From an uncultured Saprospiraceae bacterium (GTDB taxonomy: Bacteria; Bacteroidota; Bacteroidia; Chitinophagales; Saprospiraceae), in NCBI GenBank assembly GCA_937951615.1, contig CALFBH010000127.1, positions 1-47,806 of the forward strand: DNA of 47,806 nt, given 5' to 3'. The notes beneath the pieces are model-generated. The model was not told the origin of the DNA. It made no database searches and was given only the letters and a program-made list of their open reading frames with translations. This document shows positions 25,828-34,082 of the stretch, one piece after another. Positions within the stretch are counted from its first letter, which is position 1; each line of letters opens with the position of its first letter. Both the position numbers and the translations under genes were made by a program.

Positions 25828-25970
25828 GGTTTGGACAATGGGACATTAGGGTATTCGACAAAAATTTGATTATTAGCTTTTAATAAAAAAATAAGTAGCT
25901 GATAATCAATAATTTTAAATTTTAAACCTAATTCCCCAATACCCTAATTCCCTTTTCGTCCAAAGTCCAA
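25828..25970. repeat. Long imperfect palindrome, TTTGGAC family, copy 2
   Basis: The left arm begins GGTTTGGACAATGGGAC. The right arm ends CCCTTTTCGTCCAAAGTCC. The words GGGAATTAGGGTATT recur in opposite orientations around an A/T core. The right arm is a 30-bp exact inverse match to the left arm of copy 3 at 47322. Confidence 0.78.
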
Positions 25971-25975
25971 TAAAG

Positions 25976-26011
25976 GTTTAAACTTAAACTTAATCTTGAA
26001 CTTAAACTTAA
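25976..26011 (+). repeat. CTTAAA-type hexamer repeat abutting the VgrG4 start
   Basis: Reiterated words CTTAAA, CTTAAT, CTTGAA, CTTAAA, CTTAAT end a few bases before the ATG. With copy 2 of the palindrome and the Hcp terminator, this accounts for most of the 370-bp gap from 25648. Confidence 0.75.
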
Positions 26012-26017
26012 TAACTC

Positions 26018-27880
26018 ATGGCAACAGCAAAAACAAATATCGTTCTTGGAAGTAAAAAGGTAGATCCTTATCATGTATCCATTCAACAAAGATTTGATTG
26101 GCACCACAGTTTTGAAATTGTCGTTTCTGCTGAAAAAGTAGAAGGAAAAAACAGCCTGACCATAGACAATTCCATTGAATATGTCGGGCAAACGGCAAGT
26201 ATTTCCATTCAATCTGCTGGCAACGAACTGAAATTTAATGGTATCATCACGACAGTTCGCCTAGATAGAACTTATACTGGTGACAGTGTGATTGTATTTT
26301 TAGGCTACAGCCCAACTTATCTACTGGAAGACGGAACTGGCACAAAGTCTTATGCAGAAAAAGATGTGGCAGGAATCGTCAATGAGATATTTGGCGCATA
26401 TCCTTCCAACCTCCTCAACCCAGTAGTCGCGCCACAATATTCGGAAGTCATCCCTTACATAGTCCAAAGCAAAGAAACCAATTACCAATTCCTCAGTCGC
26501 ATTGCTGCTACTTATGGCGAATGGTTTTACTACGATGGTCAATCAGTTGTTTTTGGGGCATTACCGAATGCAAGCAATACAGACCTCGTGCTGGGCAAAG
26601 ACCTGAATTCTTTTGATTATGGTGTCAGTTTGCGTCCCTCCAATCTCAATAATCAATTTTACAAATACGAGGAAAACCGGACATTGAAAAATTCTACAAA
26701 AGGATTTAAGCCAGGTTGGTTGGATACCTACGGTAAAAAAGCACTGGATACTGCTGATAGTATCTTCCCCGGCGAGCCAGTCAATCCTGTCTGGCATGAT
26801 GCCAAAGAAGATGCGCTGATTAAACATTTGGCAGAAGCCAAAAAATCTTCTATCCTCAGCGATACAACCTTCTTTCGGGGCGAAAGCCAAAATCCGGGAA
26901 TCATTATTGGTGGACGGATTGGTGCAAACGCTTTCAACAAGGTAGCGGGTAAAAATGTACCGGGTTTTATTGGCAGATTTAGAGTGACATCTGTGATACA
27001 CGAACTGGACGCCAATAAAGATTATACCAATAAATTTGAAGCCATTCCAATAGCGGTTACTGCGCCGCCAGTCAATACAAATGTCTATAAACCAGAAGTT
27101 GAATCGCAGGTAGCTGTGGTCAAAGAGAATAATGACCCAGAAGGTATGGGCAGAATTCGGGTACAATTCAAATGGCAAAGCGGTGATGAAATGACGCCCT
27201 GGATTCGTCAGACAACCAATCATGCAAGCGGTGACAGAGGCGTGTATTTTGTTCCTGAAATTGGTGATGAGGTCTATATAGATTTTGAACAGGGCAACCC
27301 TGACCGCCCTTATATGACTGGTGCAAAATATCACGCCAATACAGCACCCGAATTTTTCAACCCTGATAATAACTTCAAATCCATCAAAACACGAAGTGGA
27401 CATACCATATTGCTCAATGACCAGGCAGGTGGAGAAACGATTACCATAAAAGACAGAAACGGCAACGAAATTCTGATTGATACGGTTGGCAATAATATGA
27501 CCGTCACCGCATTGGAAACCATGAATTTTAATGCTAAAAACATGAATTTCGAAGTCGGCGAGGATGTCAATTGGAATGTAGGACAAAATATCAGCAGGGA
27601 AGTTGGGCAAAATGTCAGCACCAATGCAGGAAACAGTATCGAAGGCATTGCAGCCAATACAGTAGAGATGATAGGACAAAATCAAGTCAATCTCAATTCC
27701 GGCATGGGCAACAGCCTGAACCTTGCAGCAAATGGTACAGCGAATCTTCTCGCAAACAGTCAGATTGGTGTCGCTTCAGGCGGCTCTATTTCAAGACAGG
27801 CAGGCAGTGGCATCAGCGACGGCAGCAGCGGACCGATAAAAATCAATGCACCTGATGTAGGTATCAATGGCGGTGGGTAA
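26018..27880 (+). CDS. vgrG: VgrG/TssI spike protein, island IV
   Basis: A 620-residue spike subunit: gp27-like hub to about 350, OB fold about 365-450 (VAVVKENNDPEGMGRIRVQF, EIGDEVYIDFEQGNPDRPYM), then a needle of Asn/Gly repeats (VGQNISREVGQNVSTNAGN) with a distinct tip ending PIKINAPDVGINGGG. It serves the island with four PAAR-like effectors, so these must compete for, or alternate on, this tip or the other spikes. Confidence 0.95.
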   Translation: MATAKTNIVLGSKKVDPYHVSIQQRFDWHHSFEIVVSAEKVEGKNSLTIDNSIEYVGQTASISIQSAGNELKFNGIITTVRLDRTYTGDSVIVFLGYSPTYLLEDGTGTKSYAEKDVAGIVNEIFGAYPSNLLNPVVAPQYSEVIPYIVQSKETNYQFLSRIAATYGEWFYYDGQSVVFGALPNASNTDLVLGKDLNSFDYGVSLRPSNLNNQFYKYEENRTLKNSTKGFKPGWLDTYGKKALDTADSIFPGEPVNPVWHDAKEDALIKHLAEAKKSSILSDTTFFRGESQNPGIIIGGRIGANAFNKVAGKNVPGFIGRFRVTSVIHELDANKDYTNKFEAIPIAVTAPPVNTNVYKPEVESQVAVVKENNDPEGMGRIRVQFKWQSGDEMTPWIRQTTNHASGDRGVYFVPEIGDEVYIDFEQGNPDRPYMTGAKYHANTAPEFFNPDNNFKSIKTRSGHTILLNDQAGGETITIKDRNGNEILIDTVGNNMTVTALETMNFNAKNMNFEVGEDVNWNVGQNISREVGQNVSTNAGNSIEGIAANTVEMIGQNQVNLNSGMGNSLNLAANGTANLLANSQIGVASGGSISRQAGSGISDGSSGPIKINAPDVGINGGG

Positions 27881-27883
27881 TTA

Positions 27884-27919
27884 ATTACGAATTACGAATC
27901 GTTTAATTACGAATCTAGT
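27884..27919. repeat. ATTACGAAT word repeat
   Basis: AATTACGAATTACGAATCG followed by AATTACGAATC: three reiterated ATTACGAAT words between VgrG4 and the DUF1629 gene. The same words form the hairpin at 44949-44980. Confidence 0.65.
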
Positions 27920-27991
27920 TTAAACTTATTCTGTCCTATGAAAACCAAGACCACAAAGCCCCATACAGGCATTAAAAAGCAACAAATACAA

Positions 27992-28606
27992 ATGAAAGTA
28001 TGGGCATGTACGATTGATACTTTCAATTATTCCGAGTATCAGATAGTCAATACAAAAGACCAGGAGTTTTTTGATAAAATTTGTATTCCTGAAATGATAA
28101 AGGGACACGCTTTAAAAGACTTCTGGAAGCCGCTTGTCTTTATGAAAAAAAGACAAAGAAAGCATACGGACTTTACGGTCATCGGCGGTGCAGGTATTGT
28201 GATGAGCAAAAAAGCGGTAGAAACACTCCTGCCATTCATACAAAACAGCGTAGAAATATTGCCACTCAAAACAATGGCAAGAGCCCCTTTCTTTTTTGTC
28301 AATGTACTCGAATCTCTAGATGCCTTAGACGAAGAAAAAACCACTTTTCAATACTCGTCCGTCAGCAAAACCAAAATTGGCGTCGAAAAATTTGTGTTTG
28401 ATCCTGAAAAAATCACCAATAAACACATGTTCAAAATCAAAGGCTTTTGGTACAACACTTTCCTCTCAGACGAATTTAGAACAGCTTGCAAAACCAATCA
28501 GCTTCAGGGATTAGATTTTACGCAGAAAAAACTGCTTTGGAAACATGCAAAATCCATGAAAAAAGCTGATCCAAGATCCACATCTAATGAGTGGGATGAC
28601 TTTTAA
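27992..28606 (+). CDS. DUF1629/Imm11-like protein, island IV (divergent)
   Basis: A 204-residue soluble protein. The frame is open from ATG 27938, but ATG 27992 gives MKVWACTID, matching the MKIW openings of the paralogues. Family features are DFWKPLVFM, a GAGIVMSKKAVETLLPFI helix, VEILPLK, VNVLESLDALD and a C-terminal LSDEFRTACKTNQLQGLDF. It is the most divergent of the four and is placed between VgrG4 and a run of PAAR-like effectors, 20 bp ahead of the first permuted one. The preferred role is an adaptor for these tips (inference). Confidence 0.8.
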   Translation: MKVWACTIDTFNYSEYQIVNTKDQEFFDKICIPEMIKGHALKDFWKPLVFMKKRQRKHTDFTVIGGAGIVMSKKAVETLLPFIQNSVEILPLKTMARAPFFFVNVLESLDALDEEKTTFQYSSVSKTKIGVEKFVFDPEKITNKHMFKIKGFWYNTFLSDEFRTACKTNQLQGLDFTQKKLLWKHAKSMKKADPRSTSNEWDDF

Positions 28607-28626
28607 TCGAGCATAAATCATCTACT

Positions 28627-29691
28627 ATGGAAAACAAGTTAAATGGAACGACCGACATATATACTGTTTGTACAAATGAATCCATACTAACCATTGATGA
28701 TAAAACAGTAGGAGAAAACATACAGCCATTCGTCGCTAGATGTAAAATAACGGGGCAACCATGCACTGTACAGCCAATTCCATTGGGGGATATAGTCGCT
28801 TCTTTTGGAGGTAGTCCTTCATCTGGACAGGGAAATAATGTCTGGCTCAATTATGCCCAACCTTTTGGCGATATTGACGAACTTATACTCACAGAGAAAT
28901 CTTTTTTTCTGTGTGCCGTGGGGATGACCAAAGTAGAAATTTCAGACCCTGCACAATATGATGTAAGGGTAGGGGATAGTCATAAAATCTATGAAGCTCC
29001 TGTATTCCCAGTCGGGGGTGGAGCATTCAATATCGGTTATGATAGAAACTGGAATGATTTCGGTCCGGGAGCAGTTCACAATTCGGATTTCAGCTTGACC
29101 CAAACTGATGCACACCATGTTGATGGTCATCTTGGTGTAGATATTTTTGCACCAAAAGGCGCCCCGATTGTGGCAGCCATTGGGGGTGAGGTAGTCAGCA
29201 TTACAGCTGGTGGAAATAGTCAGTCAGGCGGAAATCGAGTATGGGTAAAAGAAGATTTGGGGAATGGTACCAGTAATCATTATTACTATCCTCATTTAGA
29301 TAGCATTGATCCTAATTTAAATGTAGGTGACACAATTGGAGCAGGCGATACGATTGGCACACTTGGAAACACGGGGAAACACGCACAAAATACAGCACCA
29401 CATCTTCATTTTTCTATTTTTGAAGGTGTCCCAAATAATTTTACAGGAAGCGTTTATAGCTCTAATTATGTTGTAGATCCCTTCCCATTTTTAGAAAGTA
29501 CATTTAGTGATGGCGAACCATTATTTGATAATGGGGATAATGAGGCAGCATGTAAAAAAAGCCATACTATTGACAAACTATTACGGATTAATGATGCCGA
29601 ATCTACAGGCAAACTGGTAGCCGTAGATGGAGCTGTAATAAGCTGTCCGAATGCAATACCGCCTCCACCGCCCCGCACAGGCCCGATATAA
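28627..29691 (+). CDS. Circularly permuted PAAR-like effector with M23 metallopeptidase
   Basis: A 354-residue T6SS effector. Residues about 10-115 carry the body of the PAAR-like domain (CKITGQPCTVQPIPLG, FGDIDELILTEKSFFLC, TKVEISDPAQ) but lack its usual first strand. Residues about 160-300 are an M23/LytM endopeptidase with all zinc and catalytic positions: His 168 and Asp 172 in HLGVD, His 223 in YPHL, and His 259 and His 261 in HLHF. The last 25 residues (GKLVAVDGAVISCPNA) look like the missing first PAAR strand, so the enzyme is held between the two halves of the tip. Expected target: peptidoglycan cross-links. No immunity gene is obvious. Confidence 0.88.
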   Translation: MENKLNGTTDIYTVCTNESILTIDDKTVGENIQPFVARCKITGQPCTVQPIPLGDIVASFGGSPSSGQGNNVWLNYAQPFGDIDELILTEKSFFLCAVGMTKVEISDPAQYDVRVGDSHKIYEAPVFPVGGGAFNIGYDRNWNDFGPGAVHNSDFSLTQTDAHHVDGHLGVDIFAPKGAPIVAAIGGEVVSITAGGNSQSGGNRVWVKEDLGNGTSNHYYYPHLDSIDPNLNVGDTIGAGDTIGTLGNTGKHAQNTAPHLHFSIFEGVPNNFTGSVYSSNYVVDPFPFLESTFSDGEPLFDNGDNEAACKKSHTIDKLLRINDAESTGKLVAVDGAVISCPNAIPPPPPRTGPI

Positions 29692-29733
29692 GAGATGTGC
29701 TAGACAAAACAATTAATTAAACTATACCGAGCT

Positions 29734-30660
29734 ATGGGACTATTAATAGCAGTAAACGGAGCAAAAACTTCTTGTAATGGAGCAGTAACACAGGCTGCAA
29801 GAGGCGAAGTTCTAGGTACTTGTGATGTGGAAGCAGCAGGGTGTGATGATTCTATTTTAACGGAATCAGACAAAGTGGTAGGGGTAAATATTATGCCACT
29901 TCCTTCTAATTGTAAGTATCTCGGAGGAGGCTGCCTGGGTGGAGGAGGGAAACAACCATGTTTACCAATCATTACAACAGATTGGAATAATACCGCTAGT
30001 GGAGTCGGAGATATTGATGAACGTATTCTGACTGAAAACTCTAATATAATTTGTCAAAATGGGGGACGCATTGACATCGTCGACCCTAATCAAACCACCA
30101 TAACGACCAATGTGCCTGATGATATTTTTGATGATGGCATACTGACGATGGAGGAAGCCGAAGAATTATTTGCATATTTGGCGGCTCAGGAAGACATTGC
30201 TTTTGCTTATCCAATAGATGGCTGCTACGCCCGTGCTCATATTATGACACAAAAAATGATAGAGTTGGGTATGCCTGCGGATGAACTTGGCAAAGCGTGG
30301 ACTTTCGCTCAACCTGGAGAAGCACTACGAGTCGATACTAATCACGACCCTAATGGATATGTACAATGGGGCTGGCACGTAGCACCTACCATAAATGTTG
30401 TGGATGAAAATGGGAATATTGTACCGATGGTAATAGATCCATCAATAGAAACCGGGCCAGTCTCGGTTGACGATTGGGTAGAAACCTCAGCAAATGGAGG
30501 GAATCCTGATGTAAAAGTCACAGATTCATCACCTTATGCGCCAAATATGAATGGAGATCTTATAGAAATTCCTAATCCCGATGCAAGTGCAGAGGAAACC
30601 ATGGACTTATACTTGATACTTGAAGAAGAATCCGAAAACAGTTATGAAGGCGGCGATTAA
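29734..30660 (+). CDS. PAAR-like effector with protein-glutaminase-type deamidase domain
   Basis: A 308-residue effector. Residues 1-125 are a PAAR-like domain in normal order, opening LLIAVNGAKTSCNGA and continuing through CKYLGGGC, VGDIDERILTENSNIIC and GGRIDIVDP. This makes it the reference for the three permuted neighbours. Residues about 140-260 match the protein-glutaminase family: catalytic Cys 164 in DGCYARAH, His 215 in WGWHVAP and Asp 235 in VIDPS. The expected reaction is deamidation of protein glutamine side chains in the target cell. The C-terminus is acidic (EETMDLYLILEEESEN). The immunity gene is unknown; the next gene is the positional candidate. Confidence 0.87.
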   Translation: MGLLIAVNGAKTSCNGAVTQAARGEVLGTCDVEAAGCDDSILTESDKVVGVNIMPLPSNCKYLGGGCLGGGGKQPCLPIITTDWNNTASGVGDIDERILTENSNIICQNGGRIDIVDPNQTTITTNVPDDIFDDGILTMEEAEELFAYLAAQEDIAFAYPIDGCYARAHIMTQKMIELGMPADELGKAWTFAQPGEALRVDTNHDPNGYVQWGWHVAPTINVVDENGNIVPMVIDPSIETGPVSVDDWVETSANGGNPDVKVTDSSPYAPNMNGDLIEIPNPDASAEETMDLYLILEEESENSYEGGD

Positions 30661-30724
30661 AAAAATAGGTTTATATGTTGTATTTTTCCTAAACAATTTT
30701 ACAAAGCAAAATCAATCAAGAGAA

Positions 30725-31135
30725 ATGCTTAAAATATTTTTTATACTTAATATACTAACGCTTCAGGAAGAGGTCGAAATTCAAACAGCAAGTGGGGCAA
30801 ACCTCTGCATGCTCGAATCAGTACCCAAATTTTCCAGAAATGTTAAATTATTGGAACATTCAAAAAAGTACAGTAAACCGATTGTACTGAAAATAGAGCA
30901 GGATGTTGTGCTACAAGTACTGCGCTGTGAACAGGCAACGGTCAATCAAATTTTTGACGAAGAAGACGGAGCGTTTAAAATCTCTTTTTTCCCATTAGCG
31001 GGCATTTACAAAATAAGTAAAGACAATTTGGAACTGCTGGACAGGTTAAAAACCTCGCAACGCGACAAAAAACCTGTCTGGTTGGGCATTGATATGAATA
31101 AAATCGTACTTGTCGAATCCGTAGAGAACGAGTAA
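30725..31135 (+). CDS. Small protein of unknown function, candidate immunity or chaperone
   Basis: A 136-residue protein taken from ATG 30725. The frame is open further upstream, into the previous gene (ATG 30620), so the start is uncertain. It is beta-rich (VLKIEQDVVLQVLRCEQ, AGIYKISKDNLELLDRLK, KPVWLGIDMNKIVLVESVE). Its end weakly resembles the end of the 225-aa protein at 32356 (FLYKDLLKKIRKGTWLMAKI). Lying between the deamidase effector and the muralytic effector, it could be immunity to the former or a loading factor for the latter. Confidence 0.65.
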   Translation: MLKIFFILNILTLQEEVEIQTASGANLCMLESVPKFSRNVKLLEHSKKYSKPIVLKIEQDVVLQVLRCEQATVNQIFDEEDGAFKISFFPLAGIYKISKDNLELLDRLKTSQRDKKPVWLGIDMNKIVLVESVENE

Positions 31136-31150
31136 TAGTCACTTAAAACT

Positions 31151-32281
31151 ATGGCAAATACACTAATCAGTACCAGCGATTTGCAAACCTGTTGTTGCAA
31201 TGATTCTATTCTAACCATTAACGACGATGGAGTTGGGATAAATATAAAACCCTTCCTCGGCTGTAAAATAACACCCAACCGTCAATGCCGTCCCATCCCA
31301 TTTGTAGAACCACTCGTCAGAAGGTTCGGAACAGTCGTCACACCCTGGAACAAATATGCAGAGCCATTTGGAGATATTGATGAACGTATCCTGACCGAAG
31401 CATCTTATTTCCTATGCGCCAATAGTGGGATGACCAAAGTGAATATTGCCGACCCAGGACAAGATGATGTGCGGGTAGGGGATGAGATTTGTGATAATGA
31501 ATTTGATGCTTTTGTTGAAGCCGCAGATGCAGCCTTTGGACCATTATCGGCAGAACAACTCGCAAATATCGAAGTGGTCATTGATTCATTTACAGAATTT
31601 GGAGATGGAGATGTGAATAAATTAGCCTATATCCTAACAACCGTCCGTAAGGAAAGCGGTTTTTATCCAATTCGCGAAAGGACAAGGTTTTGGGTAGGGG
31701 AAACGAATATTTCCGACGCTCAGGCAATCGCTCGTTTGGGTAACGCTGCTTATGCCAGAGTTGATCCACAAACCGGACAGGCATACTATGGACGAGGTTT
31801 TGTACAAATAACCTGGAAAACGAACTATCAGAAAATGTCCGATTGGTTATCTGTTGAATATGGTACTGAAATAGATTTGGTGAATAATCCTGATTTGGTA
31901 CTGGCCAATCCTGAATACGCTGCAGCCATTACAGTATATGGCATGATGGAGGGGATTTTTCCTGGTAATGGAATCGGACTTGATCACTACATTAATAGCG
32001 GAAACGCTAATAATCCTGACTTTAAAGGAGCAAGACGTACTGTAAATGGTCAGGATGATGCAGAGGAGATTGCAAGAGATACCAGAAGCTTGTTAAGTAA
32101 ATATGACGAACTTATTGAAGATGCTGCTCAGGAAGCCGAAGACCCCACAGATGAATTGGCAGATATAAATCCTTGGGATCGCAAGTTGCATAATATGCGC
32201 CCAAAAGAAAAATTAATCGCAGTGGAGGGAGCTGTTATAGTTTGTCCCAATGCACTGATACCACCGCCTATGTTTTATTAA
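31151..32281 (+). CDS. Circularly permuted PAAR-like effector with GH19/lysozyme-like domain
   Basis: A 376-residue effector. Residues about 8-115 carry the PAAR-like body without its first strand (CKITPNRQCRPIPF, FGDIDERILTEASYFLC, TKVNIADPGQ). Residues about 120-330 resemble GH19 chitinase/endolysin enzymes: candidate acid Glu 168 in RKESGFYP, GRGFVQITW from Gly 214, NPDLVLANPEYAA, and RRTVNGQDDAEEIA near the end. The C-terminus (EKLIAVEGAVIVCPNALIPP) looks like the relocated first PAAR strand. The expected target is the glycan part of peptidoglycan or a chitin-like polymer. No signal peptide, as expected for T6SS export. Confidence 0.87.
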   Translation: MANTLISTSDLQTCCCNDSILTINDDGVGINIKPFLGCKITPNRQCRPIPFVEPLVRRFGTVVTPWNKYAEPFGDIDERILTEASYFLCANSGMTKVNIADPGQDDVRVGDEICDNEFDAFVEAADAAFGPLSAEQLANIEVVIDSFTEFGDGDVNKLAYILTTVRKESGFYPIRERTRFWVGETNISDAQAIARLGNAAYARVDPQTGQAYYGRGFVQITWKTNYQKMSDWLSVEYGTEIDLVNNPDLVLANPEYAAAITVYGMMEGIFPGNGIGLDHYINSGNANNPDFKGARRTVNGQDDAEEIARDTRSLLSKYDELIEDAAQEAEDPTDELADINPWDRKLHNMRPKEKLIAVEGAVIVCPNALIPPPMFY

Positions 32282-32355
32282 TAATTATAATGCACAACTG
32301 TTGTACATTTTGGGAAGGAATGAGTGAATTGTCAGTGATAAATGTCCAATGATAA

Positions 32356-33033
32356 ATGATAAGAATGAGAAATCACGAAGTCCTCATACCGCCCAAAATA
32401 CGCATTACTAAAGTCGAATCCTTACTCGAAGATGATACGCATATATATGCCAGCACACTCAAAGGGCAGCTTACAGATAAAATCAGCCTCAATATCACAG
32501 AACGTCTCGGTAAAGAAGTGGCAAGCTGGGAAGGGCTAGAAGCTGAATGTCTCTTTGAAATTATTGACGCTGAATTTAGCCCGCCACCGCCGCCTGACAG
32601 CGAGGAAGAACCCGACCCTGGACTCATAGAATTGAAATACCTCGGTTATCGCAATAGCTGCCATTTTTTCCCGATTCCTGAAGCCGCTCAAAAAGACGGC
32701 AAATTAGACCGACAACTGTACCGACTTGCTATGGACGAACAATTTTCGAGCTACGGCGAGGATGGTTTTGGTTTACAAGCTTTTGATAATCAGCCCATAT
32801 TAAAAACAGCTAATGGCTATTCCTTTCTGGTCAATAAGTTTTTATACAAGGATTTATTAAAAAAAATAAGAAAAGGGACATGGCTGATGGCAAAAATAAA
32901 TGAAGTAGAACTCCTCTCGATTGCCGAGCCTTTAGAGCGAGGAGTGCTTGTTCCCGAAGACCGGATAGAGCAGCAGCAGCAACAAGAAGAGGCAATGAAA
33001 GTACCCAAGAAGAAGCGATTTGGAGTGTTTTAG
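32356..33033 (+). CDS. Unrecognised soluble protein between two permuted effectors
   Basis: A 225-residue protein with an alpha/beta N-terminal part, an acidic Pro-run (SPPPPPDSEEEPDPG) near residue 78, and a basic/Gln-rich tail (EQQQQQEEAMKVPKKKRFGV). It lacks a signal peptide, which argues against periplasmic immunity to the preceding muralytic effector. A chaperone or adaptor for the neighbouring permuted tips is possible. ATG 32356 is used; ATG 32365 is equally possible. The family is not recognised. Confidence 0.7.
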   Translation: MIRMRNHEVLIPPKIRITKVESLLEDDTHIYASTLKGQLTDKISLNITERLGKEVASWEGLEAECLFEIIDAEFSPPPPPDSEEEPDPGLIELKYLGYRNSCHFFPIPEAAQKDGKLDRQLYRLAMDEQFSSYGEDGFGLQAFDNQPILKTANGYSFLVNKFLYKDLLKKIRKGTWLMAKINEVELLSIAEPLERGVLVPEDRIEQQQQQEEAMKVPKKKRFGVF

Positions 33034-33074
33034 CATTTAAATAAAGTAATTTTCTCCCTTAAGCAGTATACATT

Positions 33075-34082
33075 ATGTTAGCAAATAAATTAAAAAGCCA
33101 AACTCAACTAAAATCAAGCTGCTGCAATGAATACGTATTGACAGTTGATGATGTAGATATAAAGCCATTTAATAGTATATGCAGGCTGACAGGGAGAAAA
33201 TGCACCTTACAACCAGTTCCATTATCTACTTTTTATGGCGGCGGTCCCTCTGACATTTGGGCAAAATATGAAGAACCATTTGGAGATATTAACGAATACA
33301 TTTTAGTGGAAGGATCTTATTTTACCTGTGCTGTAGGTATGACCAGAGTGAAAATAGTAGATGCTGGTCAGGATAGTGTGACCGTAGGTAATTTTCCCAC
33401 CACAGTAAATCAGAATGGCTATTCAGATGCAATAGTTGAAGGCTTTATAAGTAGTGCTTCGCAGGATCAGTTTATTGATGTACCAGCACTGCCAACGGAT
33501 ATCAGTATTACAGGCGGCTTCATGGAATCAACTGGTCATGGATATAAAAGTTCCAATACGAATTATATAGATGGTGCTGGGCAGCCAGGCGTGCAAACAC
33601 CGGGCAATTATAATATAGGAATTGATTATGTTTTCGTAAAAAATGGAGTAGAAGATGGTAGCAGAGGACAGGATGTTGAATCATGGTTTGGTGGAGAGAT
33701 TATAAAGTCTGGCTTAGAGGGTGGATATGGCTACAGAGTACATATACAAACAGGAGAACAGTATGAACATAATGGTGTATCCTATCCGATTAAAACAGCC
33801 TATGCTCATTTGCAAAATAATCCATACCCTAGCTTTAATTACGATCCAAACAACCCGATAAGAATAAGACCAGGACAGGCTTTTGCTCAAATGGGAGGGA
33901 CAGGAAGTGGCGGCGCAGAAGTATACCCTATACATGTAGATTTTGAAATTTACATCAATACTCCTAATGGTAAAATTACATTATCTCCAAACCTTTTTCT
34001 GGGGGAATTGGTAGCCGTCGAGGGGGCTGTTATAGCTTGTCCAAATGCAGTGCCAGCAACACCACGCACAGGTCCGAGGTAA
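33075..34082 (+). CDS. Circularly permuted PAAR-like effector with degenerate M23-like domain
   Basis: A 335-residue protein with the same layout as 28627. The PAAR-like body lies at about 10-105 (CRLTGRKCTLQPVPLS, FGDINEYILVEGSYFTC, TRVKIVDAGQ). An M23-like beta domain spans about 165-310, and a C-terminal strand GELVAVEGAVIACPNAVP follows. The metallopeptidase positions are altered: NIGID (Asn 180 to Asp 184) replaces HxxxD, YAHL is kept (His 245), and HVDFEI (His 287, Asp 289) replaces HLHFEI. Two zinc-ligand His are therefore missing. It may bind rather than cut cell wall, or use a different metal set. It is last in the effector run, before a PAAR remnant and the baseplate genes. Confidence 0.85.
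   Translation: MLANKLKSQTQLKSSCCNEYVLTVDDVDIKPFNSICRLTGRKCTLQPVPLSTFYGGGPSDIWAKYEEPFGDINEYILVEGSYFTCAVGMTRVKIVDAGQDSVTVGNFPTTVNQNGYSDAIVEGFISSASQDQFIDVPALPTDISITGGFMESTGHGYKSSNTNYIDGAGQPGVQTPGNYNIGIDYVFVKNGVEDGSRGQDVESWFGGEIIKSGLEGGYGYRVHIQTGEQYEHNGVSYPIKTAYAHLQNNPYPSFNYDPNNPIRIRPGQAFAQMGGTGSGGAEVYPIHVDFEIYINTPNGKITLSPNLFLGELVAVEGAVIACPNAVPATPRTGPR

Noticed and set aside
26561-27685. Minus-strand open frame of 374 codons
   Set aside because: It lies entirely inside VgrG4 on the opposite strand, and its composition (Cys, Phe, Ile, His-rich) is that of an antisense shadow.
32298-32324. CTGTTGTAC followed by ATGAG, resembling the T6SS promoter element
   Set aside because: The upstream half differs at two or more key positions and the spacing is about 13 nt, not 17.
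9709-34082. Extracellular contractile injection system or phage tail instead of T6SS
   Set aside because: ClpV, TssE, TssF, TssG, Hcp/TssD and VgrG with cytoplasmic-type effectors are T6SS hallmarks; no tail-fibre, tape-measure or lysis genes are present.
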